Positions 45,297-50,961 of a DNA stretch of 50,961 nt are shown here, piece by piece. The notes beneath the pieces were generated by a model. It saw only the letters and a program-made list of their open reading frames with translations, was not told the origin of the DNA and made no database searches. The translations under genes were made by a program, and so were the position numbers. The DNA comes from Comamonas sp. lk (GTDB lineage: Bacteria > Pseudomonadota > Gammaproteobacteria > Burkholderiales > Burkholderiaceae_C), in assembly GCA_945861345.1 (NCBI GenBank), contig CAMATX010000005.1:1-50961 (forward strand), read 5' to 3'. Every line of letters begins with the position of its first letter. Position 1 is the first letter of the stretch.

Positions 45297-46481
45297 CTAG
45301 CGCGCGCCGGCCTGGTGCAGCCAGTCCTCCAAGCGCTGCACGCCTTGCGTCAGGCGCGCCAGGTCTTTGGAGGCAAAGCACCAGCGCAGCCAGCTGCCCG
45401 CTTCGGGCGCAAAAGCGGCGCCCGGCGCCAAGCCCAGGCCAGCCTCGGCGACCAGACGCTTGGCGGTCGCCAAAGAATCGGTGTGGCCGGGAAGCTCAAA
45501 AAACGCGTACATGCCGCCCAGCGGGCGGGCCACTTGCAGGCCGGGGATGGTTTGCAGCGCTGGCACCAAAGTGTCGCGGCAGGCTTGCAAATGACGCACC
45601 ACCCGCGGCGTCACCTCCTCGCGCCGTTGCAGGGCGACCACGCCGGCGCGCTGGGTAAAAACGCTGGCGCACGAGGTGTTGAACTCGATGAGCTTGCCCA
45701 GCGCATCCGTCATCGACGGGGGCAGCACCAGCCAGCCCAGACGCCAGCCAGTCATTAAATAGCTTTTAGAAAAACTGTGGGCCACCAGCAAGCGGTCCTC
45801 GGGCGTGGCGATGTCCAAAAAGCTGGGTGCGCACGCGTTTTCAGAGGGCGCGTAGTACAGGTTTTCGTAGACCTCGTCGGCCAAAATCCAGGTGCCGGTG
45901 CGCCGGCAGTGCGCCAGGATGGCGCTTTGCTCGGCGCGGCTCAGCGTCCAGCCCGTGGGGTTGTTGGGCGCGTTGACGATCAGCAGCTTGGTGCCCGGCG
46001 TGATGGCCTCCAGCAAGGCATCCAGGTCCAGCGTCCAGGCACCCGCCTGGGGGCGCAGGGGCACGGTGCGCAGGTGCGCTCCCAAAATAAGAGGCTGCGC
46101 TGTCAGATTAGGCCAAACCGGCGTGACCGCGACCACTTCGTCGCCCGCGTCCACCACCGCCTGCACGGCCAGCATCAGCGCACTGACGCCGCCCGAGGTG
46201 ATGGCAATGCGCTCGGCGCCGATGGGCGCGCTGCCCGGCGCGCCGGCATGCTTGGCCGCCATGGCCTGCGCCACCGCCTCGCGCAGCACGGGCAGGCCCA
46301 GGTTGTGGCTGTAAAAAGTCTCGCCCGACTGCAAGGAGTCGATGGCCGCCTGGCGGATGAAATCGGGCGTGACCTCATCACTCTCGCCAAACCAAAAAGC
46401 CAGCACATCGGAGCGGCCCAGGCCCGCGTTGGCGACTTCGCGGATTTGGGACGCTTGCAAATCGGCGATGGCTTGGCGCAT
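45297..46481 (-). CDS. PLP-dependent aminotransferase, class I/II
   Basis: Fold-type I aminotransferase of 394 residues, cytosolic. Visible are NAPNNPTGW, the ADEVYE aspartate that holds the PLP ring nitrogen, the Schiff-base lysine in SFSKSYLMTGWRLGW and a late arginine in WLRWCF for the carboxylate. The substrate is unknown; it is similar to aspartate/aromatic aminotransferases. It is last of three leftward genes after the Bug protein and malonyl-CoA synthetase, 20 bases from the latter. Confidence 0.9.
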   Translation of the reverse strand: MRQAIADLQASQIREVANAGLGRSDVLAFWFGESDEVTPDFIRQAAIDSLQSGETFYSHNLGLPVLREAVAQAMAAKHAGAPGSAPIGAERIAITSGGVSALMLAVQAVVDAGDEVVAVTPVWPNLTAQPLILGAHLRTVPLRPQAGAWTLDLDALLEAITPGTKLLIVNAPNNPTGWTLSRAEQSAILAHCRRTGTWILADEVYENLYYAPSENACAPSFLDIATPEDRLLVAHSFSKSYLMTGWRLGWLVLPPSMTDALGKLIEFNTSCASVFTQRAGVVALQRREEVTPRVVRHLQACRDTLVPALQTIPGLQVARPLGGMYAFFELPGHTDSLATAKRLVAEAGLGLAPGAAFAPEAGSWLRWCFASKDLARLTQGVQRLEDWLHQAGAR

Positions 46482-46501
46482 ACCGTGGCTTTGGCGCAGG
46501 C

Positions 46502-48067
46502 TCAGGCGCTAAACAGGTTTTGGTATTGCTGGCGCAGCAGGTTTTTTTGCACCTTGCCCATGGCGTTGCGCGGCAGCTCGGGCAGCACAAAGCAACGTTT
46601 GGGGATTTTGAAATTGGCCAGGTTTTGCTTGAGCGCTTGGACGATCGCATCGCCATCGGGCTTGGCGCCGGGTTTGGCGATGACCACGGCCACGCCCACT
46701 TCGCCAAAGTCGGGGTGCGGCACGCCGACCAGCGCGCTCTCGGCCACACCGGGCATGGCGTTGATATAGCCTTCGATCTCTGCCGGGTAGACGTTGTAGC
46801 CGCCACTGATGATCAGGTCTTTGCTGCGCCCCACGATGCTGATGTAGCCGCGCGCATCCACCATGCCCACGTCGCCGGTTTTGAAAAAGCCATCGGCCGT
46901 GAACTCTTCGGCGGTCTTCTCGGGCATGCGCCAATAGCCGCTAAACACATTGGGGCCGCGCACTTCGATATTGCCCACCTCGCCCACGGCGCAGGCTTGG
47001 CCCTCGCCGCTGCCGACCCGCACATGAACACCTGGCAGCGGGAAACCCACGGTGCCGCCACGACGCTCGGACTGGCCTGCAAAGCGCTTGTCGGCGGTGT
47101 AAGGGTTGGAGGTGAGCATGACTGTCTCGCTCATGCCGTAGCGCTCGAGGATGGTGTGACCGGTGCGCTCGGTCCAGGCCTGGAAGGTCTCCAGCAGCAA
47201 GGGGGCAGAGCCGGCCACAAACAGACGCATGGACGCGCAGGCCTTGGCGTCCAGACCGGGCTCGCCCAAAAGGCGCACATACAAAGTGGGCACGCCCATA
47301 AATATGGTGGCTTGCGGCAAATACGACAGCACTTGCTTGGGCTCAAAGCGCGCCATCCAAATCATTTTGCTGCCGTTGAGCAGCGCGCCGTGCAAGGCGA
47401 CAAACAGGCCGTGCACATGGAAGATGGGCAGGCAGTGGATCAGCACATCCCCACGGCCCTCAGGCCCTCCGGTAGCCGACCAGCCCCAGTAGTCCTTAAG
47501 CACCTGGGCATTGCTCAGCAAATTGCCGTGGCTGAGCATGGCGCCTTTGCTGCGGCCGGTGGTGCCGCTGGTGTAGACCATGGCCGCCAGATCGCTGGCT
47601 TTTCGCGGGGCGATGGTGTGCACATCGCTGTGCTGCGCGGCGCGCGCGAGCAAGCTGCCCTGGCGCTGGTCGTCCAGCGTGAACACATACTGCGTGCCGG
47701 CCTGAAAGGCGAGCTTGCTGGCCCAGCCGAAATCGCGCGGGCTGCAAACCAGCACAGCCGGTTCGGCATTGCCCAAAAAATAGGCCAATTCGCCGCTTTG
47801 GTAGGCCACATTGAGCGGCAAATACACAAAGCCGGCGCGCAGCGTGGCCAGGTACAGCAGCATGGCTTCGACGGATTTGTCCACATGCGCTGCGATGCGG
47901 CTGCCTGCGGGCAGACCCAGCGACTGCAGCAAATTGGCCAGCATGGCGCTGGCGCGGTCCAGATCGCGCCAGGAATAGTGCAGGCCCGTCTCGGTCTGTA
48001 CGGCGGTCTGGTCCAGATCGCGCGGGAAGCCTGCGCGCAGTGCGGAAAAAAGATTGTGTTGGGACAT
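46502..48067 (-). CDS. matB: Malonyl-CoA synthetase (MatB-like acyl-CoA ligase)
   Basis: ANL-superfamily ligase of 521 residues forming malonyl-CoA from malonate, ATP and CoA. The P-loop is YTSGTTGRSKGAML; FVAGSAPLL, ERYGMSET and TSNPY match MatB closely, as do GPNVFSGYWRMPEKT, the hinge KDLIISGGYNVYP and the C-terminal GKVQKN lysine. These resemble R. palustris MatB as I remember it more than general acyl-CoA ligases. It is preceded by a Bug-type binding protein with a strong hairpin between them. Confidence 0.87.
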   Translation of the reverse strand: MSQHNLFSALRAGFPRDLDQTAVQTETGLHYSWRDLDRASAMLANLLQSLGLPAGSRIAAHVDKSVEAMLLYLATLRAGFVYLPLNVAYQSGELAYFLGNAEPAVLVCSPRDFGWASKLAFQAGTQYVFTLDDQRQGSLLARAAQHSDVHTIAPRKASDLAAMVYTSGTTGRSKGAMLSHGNLLSNAQVLKDYWGWSATGGPEGRGDVLIHCLPIFHVHGLFVALHGALLNGSKMIWMARFEPKQVLSYLPQATIFMGVPTLYVRLLGEPGLDAKACASMRLFVAGSAPLLLETFQAWTERTGHTILERYGMSETVMLTSNPYTADKRFAGQSERRGGTVGFPLPGVHVRVGSGEGQACAVGEVGNIEVRGPNVFSGYWRMPEKTAEEFTADGFFKTGDVGMVDARGYISIVGRSKDLIISGGYNVYPAEIEGYINAMPGVAESALVGVPHPDFGEVGVAVVIAKPGAKPDGDAIVQALKQNLANFKIPKRCFVLPELPRNAMGKVQKNLLRQQYQNLFSA

Positions 48068-48103
48068 GGGAAAACGCGTGCTACACCAGAAGCGGGCTCA
48101 AAC

Positions 48104-48129
48104 CAGGCAGCCGCTGCGGCGGCTGCCTG
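48104..48129 (-). other. Perfect stem-loop between the Bug protein gene and matB
   Basis: CAGGCAGCCGC-TGCG-GCGGCTGCCTG, an 11-base perfect stem with a 4-base loop, in the 72-base gap. No T run follows on the minus strand, so it is more likely an mRNA-stabilising or partial read-through element than a full terminator. Confidence 0.75.
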
Positions 48130-48139
48130 AATGAAACGC

Positions 48140-49147
48140 CTAGTCGAGCTTCGCGCCCGAGGCCTTCACTACCTTAGACCACTTGGCCAGTTCGGTTTTG
48201 ATGAAACCATCAAACTGCGCACCAGCTAAGTTGGGGAAATCGGCGCCTTGGTTGGACCAGGTGGACTTGGCCTCGTCGGTCTGGCAGGCACGGCGTATTT
48301 CTTCCACCGCACGCGCCTGGATGTCGGACGGCGTACCTTTGGGCGCCCAGATGCCATACCAGGTGCTGACGGTGTATTCGGGCAGGCCCAGTTCGGTGGA
48401 GCAAGGCACATCCGGGAAAGCCGGGTTGCGCTTGCTGCCCGAAACCATCAAGGCCTTGATACGACCGCCTTTGATGTGCGTCGCCGATGAGCCCAAGCCG
48501 TCAAACATCATGTCCACATTGCCCGCAATCAAGTCTTGCAGCGCTGGCCCCGCGCCCCGGTAGGGAATATGGGTGATAAAGGTTTGGGTCTGCAACTTGA
48601 ACAATTCACCGGCCAAGTGGTGCGAGGTGCCGCCACCGGCCGAGCCGTAGTTAAGCCTGCCGGGGTTTTTGCGGACAAAAGCCAGAAATTCTGCATAGTT
48701 GGCAGCCGGAACTTTTTTCGGGTTGACTACCAGGACCTGCGGCACGCTGGCCACCATGATCAAGGGCACAAAGTCGCGCTCTAGGTCGTATTCCAGCTTG
48801 GCATACATGCTGGGGGCGATGGTATGGTGTACCGCACCCATGAACAAGGTGTAACCATCGGGCGCTGCTTTGGACGCGACGGTAGCGCCCAAAGTGCCGC
48901 CGGCACCGCCTTTGTTATCGATGATGAGTTGCTTCTCCGTCAGCCGCGCAAACTGGGCGGACATCGGCCGGGCGAAAGCGTCGGTTCCACCACCGGCGGG
49001 AAAGGGCACGACCAGGGTCACCGGCTTGGTCGGCCAAGCCGCCTGCGACCAAGCCGGAAATGCCAGACCGGCAGCGCCAGCAGCAGCAGCTTGCAGCAGG
49101 GTGCGTCGGCCCAAAGGCTGGGGGGAAAGGGCTTGCAAATGGGTCAC
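48140..49147 (-). CDS. Bug/TctC-type tripartite tricarboxylate transporter substrate-binding protein, GTG start
   Basis: Periplasmic solute-binding protein of the TTT/Bug family, 335 residues. The N-terminus carries a signal with adjacent arginines, GRRTLLQAAAAGAAGLAFPA, ending SQA, possibly Tat-dependent. The mature protein shows VPFPAGGGTDAFAR, the DNKGGAGGTLGA loop, PDGYTLFMG and GSAGGGTSHHLAGE, all Bug hallmarks. GTG at 49147 has AGGAG 8 bases upstream. No membrane components (TctA/TctB) lie nearby, which is common for Bug proteins. Given matB downstream, a dicarboxylate such as malonate is a plausible ligand (inference). Confidence 0.9.
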   Translation of the reverse strand: MTHLQALSPQPLGRRTLLQAAAAGAAGLAFPAWSQAAWPTKPVTLVVPFPAGGGTDAFARPMSAQFARLTEKQLIIDNKGGAGGTLGATVASKAAPDGYTLFMGAVHHTIAPSMYAKLEYDLERDFVPLIMVASVPQVLVVNPKKVPAANYAEFLAFVRKNPGRLNYGSAGGGTSHHLAGELFKLQTQTFITHIPYRGAGPALQDLIAGNVDMMFDGLGSSATHIKGGRIKALMVSGSKRNPAFPDVPCSTELGLPEYTVSTWYGIWAPKGTPSDIQARAVEEIRRACQTDEAKSTWSNQGADFPNLAGAQFDGFIKTELAKWSKVVKASGAKLD

Positions 49148-49309
49148 AGTGGGGTCTCCTTTTTTGTTTAAACCGAGCGCGGGATCCAACGCAGCCCTCA
49201 GGTCTGGGCCAAGGGGTAGCGGTGCGTAATTGTCACGCAATTGCCGCAAGCCACCAATTGACGCCCATTTAGCCCGGCAGGAAGCGCTGTTTTACCAGGC
49301 AAGTGCAGC

Positions 49310-49331
49310 AAAAAAGTGCCGGCCAGCCAGC
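49310..49331 (-). terminator. Probable terminator of glcD
   Basis: On the minus strand GCTGG-CTGG-CCGGC (49331-49318, one G-U pair) is followed by A, C and six T (49315-49310). It lies just after the glcD stop and ahead of the Bug gene leader. Confidence 0.6.
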
Positions 49332-49335
49332 AAGC

Positions 49336-50838
49336 TTAGAACCGGGGTAAATCCGGATGCTTGAGCTGGCCGCCGCGAACCAGCTCTTTGCCATATTCTG
49401 CACAGCGCTGCAGCGTGGGGATGACTTTGCCCGGGTTGAGAAGCCCCTGCGGGTCAAAAGCGCGCTTGATGCCGAACATTTGCGCGTTTTCAGCCGCCGA
49501 GAACTGTACGCACATGGAATTGAGCTTCTCCACCCCCACGCCGTGCTCGCCGGTGATGGTGCCGCCCATGGCGACGCTGGTCTCCAAAATGTCGGCGCCA
49601 AACAGCTCGCAGCGGCGCAATTGGTCCGGGTCGTTCGCGTCAAACAAAATCAGCGGGTGCAAATTGCCGTCGCCCGCGTGGAACACATTGGCGCAGCGTA
49701 GCTGGTATTTCTTTTCCATCTCAGCAATGGCCAGCAAGATGTCGGCCAGTCGCTTGCGCGGGATGGTGCTGTCCATGCACATGTAGTCCGGGCTGATGCG
49801 GCCGCTGGCGGGGAAGGCGTTTTTGCGGCCACTCCAAAAGCGCAGGCGCTCGGCCTCGCTTTGGCTCACGGCAATGGCGGTAGCGCCATGGCGGCTCAGC
49901 ACCGCGCTCATGCGGGCGATTTCCTCGGCCACTTCTTCGGGCGTACCGTCGCTTTCGCACAGCAAAATGGCCTCGGCGCTCAAGTCGTAGCCAGCGTGGA
50001 CAAAGTCCTCGACGGCGGCGGTCATGGGCTTGTCCATCATTTCCAGGCCTGCGGGGATGATGCCTGCGGCGATGACGGCGGCCACGGCCTCGCCAGCTTT
50101 GCGCACATCGTCAAAACTGGCCATGATGCAGCGCGCCAGTTGCGGTTTGGGCACCAGTTTCACCAGCACCTCGATAGTGACCGCCAACATACCTTCGCTG
50201 CCGATGGCCAGGTTGAGCAAGTCGTAGCCGGGCGCGTCCAGCGCCTGGCTGCCCAAAGTGATGGGCTCGCCCTGGGCGGTAAAGCCGCGCACTTGCAGCA
50301 CGTTGTGCAGCGTCAGGCCGTATTTGAGGCAATGCACGCCGCCCGAGTTTTCGGCCACATTGCCGCCGATGGTGCAGGCGATCTGGCTGCTCGGGTCTGG
50401 CGCGTAATACAAGCCCAGCGGCGCCGCCGCCTCGCTAATGGCCAGGTTGCGCACCCCGCACTGCACCCGCGCGGTGCGCGCCAGCGCATCGATCTGCAAT
50501 ATTTTGTTGAACTTGGCCAGCGACAGCGTCACGCCTTGCGCATGGGGCATGGCGCCGCCGGACAGGCCGGTGCCCGCCCCGCGCGCCACCACCGGCACGT
50601 TCAAGGCATGGCAGCTGCGCAGCACGGCTTGCACCTGGGCCTCGGTCTCGGGCAGAGCCACCACCAGCGGGCGCTGGCGGTAGGCGGTCAGGCCGTCGCA
50701 TTCGTAAGGCGTGGTGTCTTCGGTGTGGTAGAGCAAAGCGTGGGCCGGCAGGTGCCGCGCCAGGGCCTGCACCACGCGCGCCTGCAGGGCGGCGCGGTCC
50801 AAAGCGGCTTCGGTGCTGGGCGACAGGGGGGCGTTCAT
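49336..50838 (-). CDS. glcD: FAD-linked glycolate/D-lactate-type oxidase subunit GlcD
   Basis: FAD-binding subunit of glycolate oxidase or a close D-2-hydroxyacid dehydrogenase, 500 residues (E. coli GlcD has 499). The PCMH FAD domain has VVARGAGTGLSGGAMP, IGGNVAENSGG and GYDLLNLAIGSEG. The C-terminal domain has FHAGDGNLHP and TGEHGVGVEKL with the metal- and substrate-binding histidines. I chose the ATG at 50838; the frame extends to 50889 without family similarity. glcE and glcF are not on this side. It is separated from the Bug gene by 188 bases, which hold its terminator and probably the next promoter. Confidence 0.93.
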   Translation of the reverse strand: MNAPLSPSTEAALDRAALQARVVQALARHLPAHALLYHTEDTTPYECDGLTAYRQRPLVVALPETEAQVQAVLRSCHALNVPVVARGAGTGLSGGAMPHAQGVTLSLAKFNKILQIDALARTARVQCGVRNLAISEAAAPLGLYYAPDPSSQIACTIGGNVAENSGGVHCLKYGLTLHNVLQVRGFTAQGEPITLGSQALDAPGYDLLNLAIGSEGMLAVTIEVLVKLVPKPQLARCIMASFDDVRKAGEAVAAVIAAGIIPAGLEMMDKPMTAAVEDFVHAGYDLSAEAILLCESDGTPEEVAEEIARMSAVLSRHGATAIAVSQSEAERLRFWSGRKNAFPASGRISPDYMCMDSTIPRKRLADILLAIAEMEKKYQLRCANVFHAGDGNLHPLILFDANDPDQLRRCELFGADILETSVAMGGTITGEHGVGVEKLNSMCVQFSAAENAQMFGIKRAFDPQGLLNPGKVIPTLQRCAEYGKELVRGGQLKHPDLPRF

Positions 50839-50900
50839 GGCTGCCACTCTAGCGCAGGGCGCTGGCGCAGGCCGTGAAGAAAACTGCAAGCTGCCGTGAA

Positions 50901-50961
50901 ATCAAGCCAACACCTGCTTGAGCCACTCGGCAAAAGCCGCGCATTCCCAGCGGTCCATGAT
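50901..50961 (-). CDS. C-terminal end of a gene, possibly a LysR-type regulator (cut by window edge)
   Basis: The minus strand encodes IMDRWECAAFAEWLKQVLA and then a stop at 50901, open to the window edge. The AFAEWL ending resembles C-termini of GcvA-type LysR regulators. Only 19 codons are visible, so both the reality and identity of the gene need the flanking sequence. Confidence 0.4.

Noticed and set aside
46520..48130. 536-residue plus-strand frame opposite matB
   Set aside because: Its composition is that of an antisense frame; matB on the other strand is full length with all motifs.

Overview
The window looks like a stretch of chromosome from a GC-rich betaproteobacterium of the order Burkholderiales, most likely Comamonadaceae (Rhodoferax/Polaromonas/Limnohabitans-like). 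This rests on family recognition and gene order: rplM-rpsI followed by a DUF6776-like coiled-coil protein, a bactofilin and erpA; the groES-groL operon with a CIRCE operator; an S-adenosylhomocysteine (SAH) riboswitch in front of ahcY; and a Bug-type (tripartite tricarboxylate transporter) substrate-binding protein. I saw no rRNA, tRNA, CRISPR array, insertion sequence or prophage. Coding density is very high and nearly every gene is intact.

Layout. 1-9.1 kb is housekeeping: ribosomal proteins L13 (cut by the window edge) and S9, a membrane-anchored coiled-coil protein, bactofilin, ErpA, AnmK, an M23 peptidase, TyrS, Dtd, YbeY, PhoH and RuvA. 9.1-11.4 kb is groES-groL with a perfect CIRCE element placed over a promoter that reads as both sigma70 and sigma32. 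An AT-rich leader then precedes a small gene of unknown function.

11.7-22.2 kb is the most unusual part. It is a leftward run of eight close or overlapping genes: an ABC permease with two fused permease modules, its ATPase, a CDP-alcohol phosphatidyltransferase, a membrane TVP38/SNARE-associated domain fused to a dihydrolipoamide/mercuric-reductase-type flavoprotein, an NDH-2-like flavoprotein fused to selenophosphate synthetase (SelD), a second stand-alone NDH-2-like flavoprotein, a DUF962/Mpo1-like membrane protein and a DadA-like amino acid oxidase. The family combination resembles the E. coli ydj/ynj cluster plus selD and suggests a selenium- or sulfur-related uptake and redox pathway. 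That role is inference.

22.3-26.6 kb holds one-carbon, methylation and RNA-modification genes: rlmJ, metF, a TlyA-type methyltransferase, and ahcY under an SAH riboswitch. 26.7-32.1 kb is a complete Opp/Dpp peptide importer. 32.1-42.4 kb has a thioesterase, an orphan hybrid histidine kinase, prfC, two MFS transporters, a small secreted protein, LysE- and EamA-type exporters and a choline-sulfatase. 42.4-50.96 kb holds an AnsA-type asparaginase, a biotinyl-carboxyltransferase fusion, an aminotransferase-malonyl-CoA synthetase-Bug protein group, glcD and the very end of a probable LysR regulator.

Start codons were reassigned wherever long open frames ran into neighbours. The main cases are the M23 peptidase and phoH (TTG), the Bug protein (GTG), the asparaginase (GTG), and the genes of the SelD cluster.
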